Assembly (NCBI GenBank): GCA_031772625.1 | Contig: CM062820.1 | Span: 86,596,069-86,660,068, forward strand | Direction: 5' to 3' | From: Pinus tabuliformis | Lineage: Eukaryota > Streptophyta > Pinopsida > Pinales > Pinaceae | Length of the DNA: 64,000 nt | Shown: one piece after another, positions 36,640 to 49,640 of the stretch | How positions within the stretch are numbered: the first letter of the stretch is position 1 | Layout: each line of letters begins with the position of its first letter | Program-made: the position numbers and the translations under genes | Notes under the pieces: generated by a model | Seen by the model: only the letters and a program-made list of their open reading frames with translations | Database searches by the model: none | Told to the model about the DNA's origin: nothing

Positions 36640-39600
36640 ATGGAGTTTCCCAAAGCATCGATCCTAACACCGTACAACTATCATGAATGGAAGGACAAAA
36701 TGGCTCAATACCTTCATCAAAAAGGGTTGTACAAGATTACCATGGCTACAGAAGTGAAACCCACTTCAGCCATAGAGAAATCCAGGTACCTCAACCGCAT
36801 GGATGAGGCCCACGGATCCATATGCATGTGAATATCCCTAGAGTTGTAGTTTCATCTATCTACCTGCAATACTCCCAATGAGATTTGGAAAATGGTTGAA
36901 GAACTCTACGGGAAACAGGATGAGATGAAAGGACATCTGCTCGAAGTGGTGTTGTTGTCATTGGATCCATGGAACTATGACAGAATTCAAGACTTCTTCA
37001 CCAAATATAATGATCTATTGTTGCAACTCAAGGATTGTGGAATTGACAAATCCAAGGAGGAGAGTCACCAAGTTCTCTCTATTATGTCAAAGCTCAGACC
37101 AGAATACTCTATCTTCGTAGGTAAATCCTACACTATGCCTTCTCTCAAAGAGTTCATGGAGTTCCTTAATTTTGAGCAAGATAAACTCATTGGCATTGGG
37201 AAAATCAAACCTCCAAAAGCACATGCACTTGCTGTGCATGATGGATGTCATAATAAAAATCACAAATCTGATTCAAATTAGAAAAATCAGCAGCAAAAAG
37301 ACAAGGAAAAAGCGCATTCCCATCCAAAGAAGGAAAGGTACACCAAGCCCTTCAATGAATCCTCTGGCTTGAGAAATGAGAAAGGGAAGAAAGGAAACAG
37401 ATGCACCTACTGTCAAAGAGTATTCCATCTAAAATCCTCTTGCATGAAGAAACAAATTGACCAATTGGAAGAAATCCTTCAGAAGCACAACCTTGGGGAC
37501 CACATCCATCACGGCGCCAAGAAGAAAACTGAGAATCCGCCACATGGAAAAGGTAACAATTTTCATGCTTTAGTTGCAATTAATTATTCCCCTAATGCAT
37601 GGATTATAGATTCTAGTGCATCACATCATATGGCTGCTGCAAAGGAAGTCTATTCCTCTTTGGATGCATGTAAAGGACCTCCCATCCTCATGGGAGATGA
37701 CTCACCTATTGAGGTCAACGGAAAAGGTAGAGTGGAACTATTACACGGAAGCTTTGAAGACGTGCTTCATGTTCCAAAAATTTCGGTAAACCTGCTTTCA
37801 GTTTATCAGATCACTCATTCCGGCACCAGAAAGAGAGTGCAATTCACTCCAGATGCAGTGAACATATATGACCTACATAGCAGCTCCAAAATTGCAATCG
37901 GTGAGCTAAATAATGGAGCCAGACTGTATACATTTTCTGAATTTATTGAACCTAAATCCTCCTTATTGCTTACACATGCTGATGATGGTAGCAGGCTTTG
38001 ACACGAGAGGTTTGGTCACTTAAATTACAGGTATATGCAGCAGCTAAGCAAGAATGAGATGGTGGAAGGCTTGCCAAATATCAATTTCTCCAAAGGAGTT
38101 TGTGAAGGGTGTGTCCTTGGCAAACATCCTAGAGAAAAGTTTGACATTGGCAAGACTCACAGAGCATCCTCTCCTCTAGATCTGATCCATAGTGATCTCA
38201 TGGGGCCTTTTCCTCATCCTTCCATCAAAAAAGCAAGGTATGTGCTTACATTTATTGATGATTTCTCACGGTATACTTGGGTGTATCTTCTCAGGGCCAA
38301 ATCTGAAGTTTTTGTGCACTTTTAAGATTTCAAAGCATTAGTTGAGACATAGTCAGAGAGAAAGATCAAAGCCCTCCGTACAGACAATGGGGGGGAATAT
38401 GTTAACAAAGCACTTCAGAACCTTTGCCTTCATTCCGGCATATAGTTGCAGTACACAGTTCTATACACTCCGCAACAGAACAGAGTTGCTGAGAGAAAGA
38501 ACCGATCTCTCAAAGAGATGGCTTCCTGCATGTTGCATGCTAAGTCACTACCTCATAAGATATGGGCCGAAGCACTTAATCGTGCTAACTACATCCAGAA
38601 CAGATCTTCTAATAGGTCTGTCAAGGATCAGACCCCCTTTGAGGCTTGGAGCGGAACTAAACTAGAGGTCACCCACTTCCGTGTTTTCTGCTCTAGAGCA
38701 TGGGCTAGGATCCCCTCTGAAAAGAGGAAAGCTCTTGATCCAGAGAGCATTGAGTGCATCTTTGTTTGATACCCTGATGGTGTGAAGGGATACCGACTCC
38801 TGATTTCCTCTACGGACAAGCTCATCATTGAGCGAAGTGTCAAATTTGAGGAAAGTCTCTCACATGCACCTCAAGTGCCACATGCAGACACCTTTTATCT
38901 ACCTCATGTCTGAGATGATGAGTCAGTACACTCAGATGCAGATACAGAGCATGCAGATGTTGCGGTAGAGCATCCAGATGCAGAGACAGAGTCCAAGACC
39001 AGATCGGGCTTCCAACAGTGAATCATATTCCCCTGTCATAAATCAGAGAACAAGGAGCTTATGTGAGATATATGCACAAGACCACCCAGCTGCTATAAAT
39101 GGTCTTGTGGGGGATAATTCTGATCTGCAAAGGACAAGTTCAGAGTTTATTGAGCCTCCTCTTGCCCTCACTACCACTGAACCATTGCCATCCTAGAATT
39201 GTCATTTGGTTCAGTCTTCTGATCCGCAGTGTTATGCTGAGGCTGCTGGGCATCCATCTTGGGAGTCCACCATGGAGGAGGAGTATAACTCCCTCCTCAA
39301 GAACCAGACTTGGGATCTGGTCCCCCTTCCTTCAGGAAGGAAACTTGTCTGATGCAAATGGGTCTACAGGACCAAGAGTGTTGCAGATGGGCAAATCATC
39401 AAATGGAAAGTGAGGCTAGTAGCTAAAGGCTTCCAACAAGTGCATGGCATTGATTATGATGAGACCTTTGCTCCAGTAGCAAAGATGGATTCCATATGCC
39501 TTACACTTGCCATTGCAGCTGCCCAGAGATGGGAAGTACATCAAATGGATGTGAAGAATGTCTTTCTTCACGGAGACCTATCAGAGGAGATTTACATGGA

Positions 39601-40747
39601 GCAGCCACATGGTTTCATTCAGGATTCATCTTTGGTCTGCAGACTGAAGAAATCTCTCTACAGCCTTAAGCAAGCCCCGAGGGCTTGGTATGCGAAGATG
39701 GATTCTTTTCTCTTATCACAAAACTTTGAAAGATGTAAATCTGATCCGAATGTTTACATGCTCAAGACACATGATTCTCTTCTTATCTTAGTTTTGTATG
39801 TGGATGATCTCCTGATCACCGGCAGCTCGGCTTCAGCCATTGCTAAAGTCAAGAGGGCCTTGCATGATAGGTTCTTGATGATGGACATGGGTCCATTACA
39901 CTTCTTTCTTGGTCTTCAGATTAGCTAAGATGCCACAGGCATCAAACTCTCTCAGGCTAAGTATGCATGGGATCTCCTCGAGAGATTTCGCATGACTGAC
40001 TGCAAGCCAGCACCAACTCTTTTTTTGTCTGGGGTCCGCTTTGAGGATGGAGGTGACACTCCATTAGTTGACAGCACTCTCTACTGACAGCTAGTGGGGA
40101 GCTTATTGTACCTCACCCACTCCAAACCAGATCTCTCATATGCAATAGGGGCAGTTTCCAGATACATGCAGGAGTCGCATGAGCTACATTGGAATGCTAC
40201 CAAGCGCATCCTCCGATATGTGCAAGGCACCATCACCTTCAAGATTCACTATGCAGCAGGCACTGCATTGAATCTCCTTGGCTTCATAGATTCTAATTGG
40301 GTGGGAGATGGCATTGATCGCAAGTCCACCTCCAGATATTCACTCAGTCTAGGATCTGGCCCTATTTGTTGGTCGAGCAAGAAGCAGGCTGCTATTGCTC
40401 TCTCTTCAGCTAAGGCCGAGTAAAAAGGAGTAGTCAACATCACCATTCAGGCTCTATGGCTACAACAATTCCTCACTGAGTTGGGCGTCTAGTTCCACTA
40501 GCCCATTGTCATCTGGTGTGACAACCAGAGCACTCTCAAATTTTGTAGGGATTGAGTATATTGACAACGGACGAAGCACATAGAGATCCATATGTAGTAC
40601 ATTAGAGACTTAGTACATGATCGGGTCATTGATTTGCAGTTCTGTCCTTCAGCAGAACAAACTGTAGACATCTTCACCAAGACATTCACTGAGCAGAAGT
40701 TTCGCTCTCTATGCGATCGTCTTGGAGTGAAGGACACAGTTGCTTAG
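36640..40747 (+). pseudogene. Element C gag-pol polyprotein, broken
   Basis: Order: gag (MEFPKASILTPYNYHEWKD at 36640), zinc knuckle CTYCQRVFHLKSSC (about 37405), protease region WIIDSSASHHM (the catalytic DSG reads DSS), GAG-pre-integrase (HERFGHLNYR), integrase with DLIHSDLMGPF, RTDNGGEY and PQQNRVAERKN, RT with [25 protein letters not shown] and YVDD (about 39795), and RNase H with SNWVGDGIDRKSTSRYSL and RTKHIEIH, ending SLCDRLGVKDTVA at 40747. Gag through integrase share one frame, and RT to the end share another, so only about one frameshift (near 38980) is needed. The damage is otherwise more than a dozen single stops (for example 36829, 37279, 37999, 38323, 39909, 40087, 40421 and several in 40480-40600), mostly at likely Gln, Arg or Trp codons. 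Confidence 0.9.
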
Positions 40748-40927
40748 AAGCTGTCTTTTCTTCCTCTTTTCTTTTGATTACATTGTATTTTGAGGGGGGG
40801 GTTTTCCCACGAGGTTTTCCCTCTTTCCTCAATTTTAGTACAAGTTGCACTGTCTTTTGGGTGACCTTTGGCCTTAGTTGCCAGGGCCCATTTTCTATTT
40901 TTCCCCATAATGGTGTTCAGGGGGGTT

Positions 40928-41385
40928 GTTGGAACTATTACACACCTACATGCGGACCCTTAGTTAGAGCATGGGACTACATGCAAGATTCCTTCTGCAT
41001 GATTTACTCCTTGATTTTCTCCTTCCTTAACTCTGCAACTGGTTAGTTCTTCTGCATGATTTACTCCCTGATTTGCTCCTTCTTTAACTCCGCAACTGGT
41101 TAGTTCTTCTGCATGATTTACTCCCTGATTTGCTCTTTCTTTCACTCCGCAACTGGCTAGTTCTCTCCGGAACTTGTTGTAGATGTTGAGTCTATGATCA
41201 CCACTATGGTGCATTACGTTGGGATCTTCACCCAGTAATGCTATATCATGAGCATTGTAACCTATTTTCTAATGAATCATTCTTTTGTTCTTTCGATTTT
41301 CTTTTAGTCTTTTTTTCTCTGCAAAGCTGTGTGTTCAACCTTTACTAGCTAGATCCATCTGTGCAGGTTTTCTAACACATTTACA
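40928..41385 (+). repeat. Element C 3' LTR
   Basis: It begins directly after the polypurine tract (caggggggt, to 40927). It is near-identical to the 5' LTR with scattered substitutions, which implies a moderately old insertion. Confidence 0.93.
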
Positions 41386-41649
41386 AGTCTAACACATTTG
41401 TTGGATAATTTATTTGTTTAAATTCAAGGATGGACATATACAGCAACACGTATAAGGATTCAATATTGATCAAAAATGCTTATTGCTGGATAATATACTT
41501 ACTTAAATTAATGATGTACATATACAACCACAATCATTAATGGATCATAGTTGCCTTGGTATAGAGATACATGTTTCTCGTAAAGAAGTTTGACTGTAGC
41601 AGTGCTGTGCGAAGCTTCTTTACGACAGTATCAGTGTTGTGCTAAGTTT

Positions 41650-42362
41650 TCAAACTAGATGGCCCAAACTAGACATTGTGAAAGAAGAGTCTCACAAGGA
41701 GCAGTCTCTGTTGCCATTTCCATGATTCCTTAGCTGTCACTTTAGCTTTTGTAATTGCTGCGCTAAACAATCACTTCAGTTTCTATGATTGTTACATCAA
41801 AACCTGCGTGTTCACAAAATTGGCCAATCTTTTAGTGCTTTACCTAAAATAAACTCTTCATTCCTTGTGCCTCTATATGATTGAATGTTGATTCTTGTGG
41901 TCGAAATTGGAACCTTTCCCACAAGAGATCAACGGTTCTTCATATTCTCCGATGCCATGGCATGAGATAGGGGGAGATACAACTTCATAATCTTCAACCC
42001 CATGCCGTGAGATAAGGGGCATTGACATGGCATCTTTTGACGCTTTCATTGCTTCGCTAGTTTGTGTCGTCGGATTGACTCGCTGCACAAATGGATAATC
42101 GATGCTTCCCCATTTGGGGATAACATTTGTCTGCTTCGACTAATGCACTTCACTTCGAAAAGGACGTGCAAACCGTAAATTGCAGTGTTTGGTTATTTGT
42201 AATTATGGTGTGTGTAAAATTCAATCTTACCAATGTACAATAAAAATGTGAGAAGATTGTTTAGAAGTAGATAGATATATTTTAAAAAGTAGTATGGTAG
42301 CTATTTGTGAAAAAATATTTCAATATATTTCTTTAAATAAATATAAATATTAAAAATGGTGT
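41650..42362 (+). repeat. Promoter-region duplicate (copy 3), no exon
   Basis: Two blocks match the region upstream of exon copy 2. gttttcaaactagatggccc (41656) matches 49698. gacgctttcattgcttcgct through gataacatttgtctgctt and on into a family X repeat (42040-42362) matches 50220-51300. The copy here lacks the TRIM and the MITE and so shows the sequence before those insertions. It stops at about 42362, before the exon. A minus-strand frame of 71 codons (42088-41873) contains two similar phrases (ISRHGVEDYEVVSPP and ISCHGIGEYEEPLIS) and is partly shared with 50309-50085. Its meaning is unknown. Confidence 0.75.
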
Positions 42363-42886
42363 CTGCTTATTGGTAACATTTCTTAACTAAATTATCAAAC
42401 TAGTTAATATTCTATTTCTTTAAGGTAGAAGTTATACAAGTAAATAGTACCTTCTATAATTTAAGAGAAGTTATTCAGATTTACTTATCTATCCTCGCCC
42501 TTCCAGATATACTGAATTAGATTCTTTTGATTATTTGCCTCCCAACCTTGAGACCAACATTGCTCCACCTAAGGTCGCTCCCCGAGCTCAGGGTATTCTC
42601 TTCAAGATTTTCTGCTCTTGAATGTAGCAGTTATATGGTCTTAACTAGACATAGCCAAGGTAGCACTGTCTATCCCTATAGCACAGTCCATCTCACAGCT
42701 TTCCTCTTTTCGTCCAGGTCTTACATGCCCCCCATCCTCTTGATTCCTGGAATAAATCATCCTTCTCGAAGTAGTTAGGGCTAGGGTAACTACCCAACCT
42801 ACCTATTTGAGAATAAACTGTCTGAGAATAAATTGTCATCCTTAGATAACCTATTCTCACTTAAATTAAACCAATTAATTATTGCC
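42363..42886. other. Unassigned target-side sequence of the plus-strand LINE
   Basis: No repeat or motif is recognised. An 83-codon plus frame (42527-42778) looks like chance. The LINE landed at its right edge. Confidence 0.35.
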
Positions 42887-43018
42887 AAGATTCTAACAAT
42901 TCACAGAGAGGCCCGGATACTTCTCTTTCTTTTTTCGCTGAGCGAGCGCAAGGCCGCGTTGCTGCAACCCTAGCCGCACCCGGCTGATCTCTCTCTTCTT
43001 CGCGCGGTCTTCTCCTCT

Positions 43019-44315
43019 ATGGAGCTCGGAGGTGGCCCTGAGGCCCCTCCTCCCTCGCCTCCGGAGCTCGAAGCCTTCAGATCCCTCATAGCAGCTGCTG
43101 GGAAACGACAGACCTCTAGTTCACAACAAAAGTTCGTAAAAAAATTGGAAAGCATCCCCACGGTGACCTTGCCTGTGGAGGAAACTTGCAGAACAGCGTT
43201 GAACCTAGTAGAAAGAGGCCTCATCGACCATTTTACAGGGCTATGGCCATCCCCGAAAGCAGTTGAAGAATGGGTTAAACGAAACTGGATACCACTGGTT
43301 AATGAAGGAATAAAAAGTCACTTTGTAGGCAAAGGGTTCTTCGTTTTCGTGTTTGATAACGTAGACGACAGAAGCCTGATCTTCATAAATGCGCCATATT
43401 TTATGGGTCCCCAAGGCCTTTAGAATAAATGGTCTCCAGACTTTGATCTAGCATAAGATGTGCCCACGGCTGTACCTGTTTGAGTGCAACTCCCGCACCT
43501 TCCCCTTCATTGCTGGAGTCAGAACTCGCTACAATCCATTGGCAATGCCCTAGGAAGACACATAGATCAGGCATGGAGGAAGGATCAATACTCCTGCGCC
43601 CGCATCTGTGTAGAGGTCGATCTGGAAGTCGGGCTACCTGAAGTAATCAAACTCTCGGTGGCGGACTAGACACACATCCAAGAGCACGACTATGAACAAT
43701 TACCCTTTAAGTGTTGACACTGTCACGAATACGGGCATTTCGCAAGATACTGCAAAAAAATATGAGGAGGCATCAGAGAAAGAAAAAGGAGAACAATGGA
43801 AACAAGCAAAGAAAACAACAAGTAGCAGGCAGAACAACAAAAATAAAGCTAAAGAGACAGAGAATAAAGCAGGGCAAGAAAGTGCAAGCAATCAAAACAC
43901 TGGAAGCAGGGAAACCATTAGCATCGTGGAGGACAAAAATCCCTTTGAATCTCTCAAGCCACCTCTAGATCCTCCAGAGACAGAGCGAGAAGATCTTCCT
44001 CAGCTGAACAATACCGACACTTTAGAGCCAGGTAATAATCCAAACCTAACCCCAAGTAATACTTCCTCTCCTTCTTATGCTGATATAATCAAACAAAAGA
44101 AGAAAAACACAGAAAACACGGGCTCATCAGATGATGAGACCTTTGAAAGGCCATCAAAAAGAGTTGGAAGAAGATCAAACAAGGAAACCAGGGAAGAAGA
44201 GTCAGAAAGGCAAAAAACCCTTGGCAGTCAAGCTACCATTGAGATGACCCTGGGGAGGAATACTAGACCAAGGGCCCCCAAGGGAGGATGGCCTACCCCA
44301 ACAAGTGGTAAATGA
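43019..44315 (+). pseudogene. LINE ORF1 (DUF4283 and zinc knuckle), broken
   Basis: ATG at 43019. The proline-rich start is followed by a DUF4283-like domain (RGLIDHFTGLWPSPKAVEEW, VGKGFFVFVFDNVDDRSLIF, FMGPQGL), then LPHLPLHCWSQNSLQSIGNA and YSCARICVEVDLEVGLPEVI. The knuckle C-x-HCHEYGHFARYC (about 43710-43755) has a TGA where the Arg codon should be. In-frame stops TAG, TAA and TGA at about 43421-43485, TAG near 43667 and this TGA all fit single C-to-T or G-to-A changes. One shift in the A run at about 43756 moves the basic, hydrophilic C-terminal part (43757-44315) to another frame. ORF1 proteins bind element RNA. Confidence 0.85.
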
Positions 44316-47300
44316 TGCAGCTGGTCTCTTGGAACTGCAGGGGTTTGGGTAATCCCACTAAGGCAGAGGCCATTAAAGATTTATTGAAAATGGAACCCAC
44401 AGACATTCTCATGCTCCAAGAGACAAAAGTAGAAGGGGAGATCCTTCTAAATACTAGTAACACAAAATGGAAATTCGATTCTAGAAAGGTTGTTAGTGCT
44501 AGAGGCACGACTGGAGGAATAGGCACATTCTGGTCAAAAAACTTCTTTTCTTTAGAGAGATCCTTTGAGACCCAACATTGGATATACACTGAATTGCATC
44601 ACACAGCAAGCAATCTCAACCTAGCTTTTTTTAACATGTATGTCCCTGTACACTATGATGAAAAGAAAGAGTGTTGGAAGACACTCTCGGACTTTCTAGA
44701 CCGTATTAATCCTATGAATATAGTTATAGGAGGCGACCTGAACATAATTCTAGATTCTAAAGAGAAGAGAGGAGGGACCTTCTCAAGAGACCCTTTTCTC
44801 ACCACAGTGGAGAATCTGATTCTACAGTGGGACCTAGTAGACTTCAAGCCAGTGAAAGGAGAATACACCTGGACCAACAACAGAACAGGAGAAAACCACA
44901 TAGCAGCAAGGCTGGACAGATTCCTCATCAGCAGCTCTATAATGATGGAAAAAAGAATAGTCACCAACAAGATTCTTCCAAAACTCACCTCGGACCACAA
45001 ACCAATTCTCCTCTGCCTGAAAGATGAAGAAGACCTAGGTCCCCTCCCCTTTCGCTTCAGTCCTCTCTGGGCAGAAAGAGAAGGGTTCTTTGAAACAGTT
45101 CAAACAGCTTGGAGAATAGATGTTTCAGGCTCCCCAAGCTATGTGTGGGAGCAAAAAATGAAAAATGCAAAGAAGGCCCTAAAAGAATGGATAAAGAAAC
45201 CTATGAATACCCCCACCAGTCAGAGGAAAGAGGCTGTCATTCAGCTGGAAGAAATGCAATTTGAATTGGAAGAGAAAGATATTTACCCCATGGATTTAGA
45301 CAAAGAAAAATCTGCACAAAGGAAAACATATTGCTCCTTCAGAAGCGAGGAAGAGTACTGGCGCTTAAAGTCCCGCAGTTTGTGGCTTAAAGCTGGGGAT
45401 AGAAACACCACATATTTCCATAGACAGTATAGGGCTCGACTTTCCCGAAATCATATAGCAGAAATCACCACATCTAATGGACAGGTATGTAAAGGATTTG
45501 CCCAAATCAAGGAAGCTACAGTGAAACATTTCCAGACTCTTCTTACTACAGAAAGGGATGGGAGCGAGGAGGATATATCAGAGTTCCTCGCAAACATACC
45601 AAAGCTAGTCAGCATAGAAGATAATGAAAATCTTATGAGCTCAGTCACGGAAGAAGAGATTTCTAATATTGTCTGGTCCATGGAGCCAGACAAAGCACCA
45701 GGACCTGATGGATTTTCAATCCACTTTTACAGAATCTGTTGGGAGCTAATCAAACCTGATCTCCTCAGAATGATACGTGGATTTATGAGGAAGGAAAAGG
45801 TTGGAGGTGGAATAAATTCCACCTTCCTCGCTTTAATACCCAAGGAAACAAACCCAGGATCATTTGACAGATACAGGTTGATCTCACTCTGCAATTCGTC
45901 CTACAAGATAGTGGCCAAACTTCTGGCGAACAGAATCAAGCCTCTCTTGCAAAAGCTCATTTCTCCAGCCCAAGGGGGATTTGTGAAAGGAAGACATATC
46001 CTGGACAATGTCATCCAAGTCCAAGAAGCCCTGCACTCGAGCCACTCACGCAAAGAACAAGGTATGCTTATAAAACTGGATATGTGTAATGCTTTTGATA
46101 GAGTTAACCGCTCTTTCTTGTACAGGGTTCTCTCATCCTTCGGATTTAACCAGGACTTTATAAACCTAATCAAAGCTTGCCTATAGAAGGTCTTGATAGC
46201 CCCAATGGTAAATGGAAGACCAGCAGATTTCTTTTTAGCCACTAGGGGATTGAGGCAGGGCTGCCCCCTTTCACCATTTCTCTACATTCTGATGGCAGAC
46301 TCCCTGAGCAGAAAGCTGACCTTGGAAAAACAAAATGGCAACATACCTGGGATCAGAATCGTGAAAGGAATTGCCCCAGTGAATCACGCGGTGTTCGCTG
46401 ACGACTCACTGTTGCTCGGGGGTGCATCTCCAAGAATAGCAAACTTCTTCAGAACCATCCTTAAAAAAATTTGCAGTATCTCTGGAGCGTTAATCAATGA
46501 AAGGAAAAGCGTTATCTATGGATGGAATACAGAGCAGCACGCAATTGACAGAATAGCCAGCGATCTAGGCTTTAATGGATATGCAGATTGGGATAAAATC
46601 AAATATTTGGGCCTTCCAATAACGATGGGATCCAACAGAAACCATTTGTGAGAGGAGGTGATCTCAAAATTCAAAAAAAAGATTGCTGCGTGGGGTGGCT
46701 TTTGGCTTACCATAGGAGGCAAACTCACGCTCATTAGATCAGTTCTCTCGGCACTGCCAACGTTCTAGGCTTCCTTAATGATGGCCCCAAAGCAAATCTC
46801 AGACCAAATCTCCAGCCTCATGCGTAACTTCCTATGGAATGGAGGACGAGGAAACGACAACAGATTCCATTTAATAAAATGGGAAACAGCGAAAAGACCA
46901 TTAGAGGAAGGCGGCCTTCAAATTCGAGATCCCCTGCAAGCAAACTTAGCGTTGGGTTGCAAATTACTGTGGCAACTTATTGCTGAGCCCAATCACCCAG
47001 TCAGTCAGATATTAAAGTTTAAATACCTCAAAAACCAGTCAATTAAATCTTTCATTCCGGAGAAAGCCCCAAAAGGAACGCAGGCTTGGAAGCTATGCAG
47101 CAAAGGCATCGAATTTTTCAGATCTCACCTGTATAGAATCCCCGGGAATGGCAAAAACACTCTGCTATGGAGAGACAGAGTTATGGGTCATCCCCCTCTG
47201 ACAGAAAACAATGAAATATCAGAGCTAAGAACTTGGTTACACACAAAAGGAATTCGGAAAATTGAGGACATCTCAGGCTGGGACAGTAAAGGAAATTGGC

Positions 47301-48618
47301 AGCGCTGGAATTTTCCTAAAGCTCCAGTGCACCTAAATCCCCAGCTAAACGCCCTTATAGAGGCAATTTCAGACTTTTCTCCAGTACATAAAGATGATGA
47401 AGATTCCTGGGGATGGGGTAAGACAGGGATGTACACAGCAAGACAAGGATATTTACAGATGCAAAGAAAAAAGGATTCGCCACGTCCGAAATCAGTGTGG
47501 AAGCAGGTCTGGGACTGCTTTAGCATCCCTAAGAGCAATTTCTTCTTTTGGACACTGTTTCATAACAAAATCTTGACTGGAGAAAACCTGTGCAGAAGAA
47601 ACATAGCAGGTCCTCATCGATGTGCTCTTTGCAAAAACGCATTGGAAACCTCTAAACACATGTTTATCAATTGTGAGTATGCGAAGAAGGCCTGGTCTAT
47701 CTTCCTGACCGGACTGAATGTGAGACCCCCAACACAATGTTCGATTGCAGATATGTTCTCCACTTGGAAAGCCAGTTACCCTCACAATATTGCTGGCAAA
47801 TCTCTATGGTACAAGGTGTGGATTGCTGCCCCAAAATATGTATGCTGGAAGCTATGGCTAGCCCGGAACGAAATCATCTTCAACCAAAATGAAATCCCTG
47901 CAGAAAAAGTGGCAGACCAGGCAAAGAAACTCCTTTTAGAAACTCTGAACCATTCTTCAGTCAAAGATGATAATTCCCTCCGAATAGAAGAAAGGGCATG
48001 GCTAGATGACTTCTCTTGCAAGACCAGACCTCCAGCAATCACACAGCCAATGCATAAGGAAAGATGGCAGATTCAAGATCACGTGGACAGATTTCAGCAG
48101 TGGAGGAAATCCCAGGGCAAGTGCACTATTTTCTTCGATGGTGCCTCAAAAGGCAATCCAAGTAGGTCAGGAGCAGGAGGGGTAATCTACTATCCAAACA
48201 GGGAAAAAGATGACTTCAGTTGGGGACTTGGATTGAAAACCAACAACCAGGCTGAAGCACTCAGTCTTTTAAAAGCTTGCCAATTAGCCAGAAAAGAAAA
48301 TCCAAGCGAAATCCTAATCTTTGGAGATTTAGAATTGTTAATAAGCAAGAAAGGGCTTAAGGATCCAACGCTAAACAAACAAGCATTAATAAGCAAGAAT
48401 TGTCATTAATAAGCAAGAAAGGGCTCAAGGATCCAGCGCTAAACAAACAGCTCTCAAGAGTGAGCAGAATTCTGAAGGACTTCTCCTCAGTTCAAATTTT
48501 CCACATACTCAGAGAATTAAACAAGGAAGCAGACAGATTGGCAAACATAGGATGTACTCTACAAAATGGAATGATCAGCATAAATGCAGGTGCTTTGAAA
48601 ATGGCAATTATTCCCTAA
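44312..48618 (+). pseudogene. LINE ORF2: endonuclease, reverse transcriptase, RNase H
   Basis: ATG at 44312 overlaps the end of ORF1 by 4 bases. APE endonuclease: LVSWNCRGLG, MLQETK, IVIGGDLNIIL, ARLDRFLIS, TSDHKPILL. RT: PDKAPGPDGFSIHFYR, LANRIKPLLQKLISPAQGGF, KLDMCNAFDRVN, GLRQGCPLSPFLY, catalytic FADD (46394-46405). Then a zinc-binding segment (CALCKNALETSKHMFINC) and RNase H (FFDGASKGNP, NNQAEALSLL, FGDLELL). A single frame runs to about 48400 with only three stops: TAG at 46184, TGA at 46649, TAG near 46766. A 68-bp tandem duplication (starts 48341 and 48409) then shifts the frame within RNase H, and the last part reads at 48400-48618. Everything else is intact, which is unusual for the window. 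Confidence 0.93.
48341..48460 (+). repeat. 68-bp tandem duplication inside LINE RNase H
   Basis: ataagcaagaaagggct and the following ggatcca-cgctaaacaaaca occur at 48341 and again 68 bases later with a few differences. 68 is not a multiple of three, so it accounts for the frame change in ORF2. Confidence 0.9.
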
Positions 48619-48738
48619 CCGGGAAAGGAGCTCATGTAAAATCTGTGAATTGTAATGGTTGATTAGGCTTTGCCCAACTTGAATTTTATCAATAAAACAC
48701 AATCATTTCAGTTAAAAAAAAAGATTCTAACAATTCAC

Positions 48739-49640
48739 TTTTATAAAATTAAAACAAAATTGCTATTTATATCAAAGTTAACCAATATTCAGTTTGTCCA
48801 AAAAAATACAGTAAAATAAATATTTACACATATATGGAGGACATCACATATAATGTGTTCCTAGGAAGGTTAGAAGGTATTTTATATATCATGTAGCCTA
48901 ATGCATTGAATGTGCAGGGCATATATCATATATCAACCACTTTATTTTAAAGGAGAGGTTTGAAATATTTAATTAATTAATTATAATTATTAGGTGGATA
49001 GAGAAATTTAATCTTGGCTAAATATTCTAAACTATTGTTAGTGATAGTAACAAATCAAAAGTTGAGATTTATCTCAAAGTAATTATGATGTTTCTTTTCT
49101 TTTAATTAAACTATTAATTTAAAAAAAAGATTATATGAAAAATATAAAATGAGTTATGGTTTTTTGGGCATGAAGTATTGATAATCCATAGTATTGTAAC
49201 AAAGATTATTTATAGGTTAAGAATATCCATGATAAAGTGGGGTGAATATTAAGATTTAAAAATTGTGTTACAAGTTTTTTAGATGTATATATGTTTAATT
49301 TATGTATTAATTATTTTTATAATTAATAATAGTTTAAAATAAAATTATCATTTATTTAATTTTTAATTTTTTTCAAAAAATTTGGTAGAGTGGCATGAAA
49401 TAAATGTTTTGATGTTTATCATAGATTTATGCCTATGTATGGTTATTAGCGATTTAATTTATATGATTGCACTAATTAATATAGTTGTGTTAAGAGATTT
49501 ACTATTATGTCTTATTCATTTTTTATTCATTTTTAATAAAAACCAAGATAATGATTAACCAAAAAAATTAATTAAAATTATTAATTGAGATTGGAACTGA
49601 CTAGGCCAGAGATTTTGAAAGGAAAGGATAACGAAGAATG
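48739..49640. other. AT-rich unassigned sequence
   Basis: Very AT-rich, with runs of aattaatt and tttaattttt. No coding frame, repeat array or transposon end is recognised. Confidence 0.4.

Larger units (their letters stand above)
36085..41385 (+). mobile_element. Ty1-copia element C, complete structure, dead polyprotein
   Basis: LTRs at 36085-36547 (463 bp) and 40928-41385 (458 bp) both start TGTTGGAACT and end ...TTTACA. The target duplication agtct is perfect (36080-36084 and 41386-41390). PBS follows the first LTR directly, and a G-rich polypurine tract (caggggggt) precedes the second. Gag, protease, integrase, RT and RNase H lie in copia order on the plus strand. The element sits in the 5' flank of the peroxidase, transcribed away from it. 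Confidence 0.95.
42905..48720 (+). mobile_element. L1-type LINE, plus strand, nearly full length
   Basis: It starts agagaggcccggatacttct with a GC-rich 5' leader. ORF1 and ORF2 follow, then an AATAAA (48691) and a terminal A run (48714-48722). The target duplication aagattctaacaattcac (18 bp) is perfect at 42887-42904 and 48721-48738. Perfect long duplications, the full 5' leader and few disabling changes point to a recent insertion. GC content is clearly above the flanks. Confidence 0.95.

Noticed and set aside
42970..43224. Minus-strand frame antisense to the LINE leader and ORF1 start
   Set aside because: Mirror of the GC-rich ORF1 start; the plus strand has the recognisable domain.
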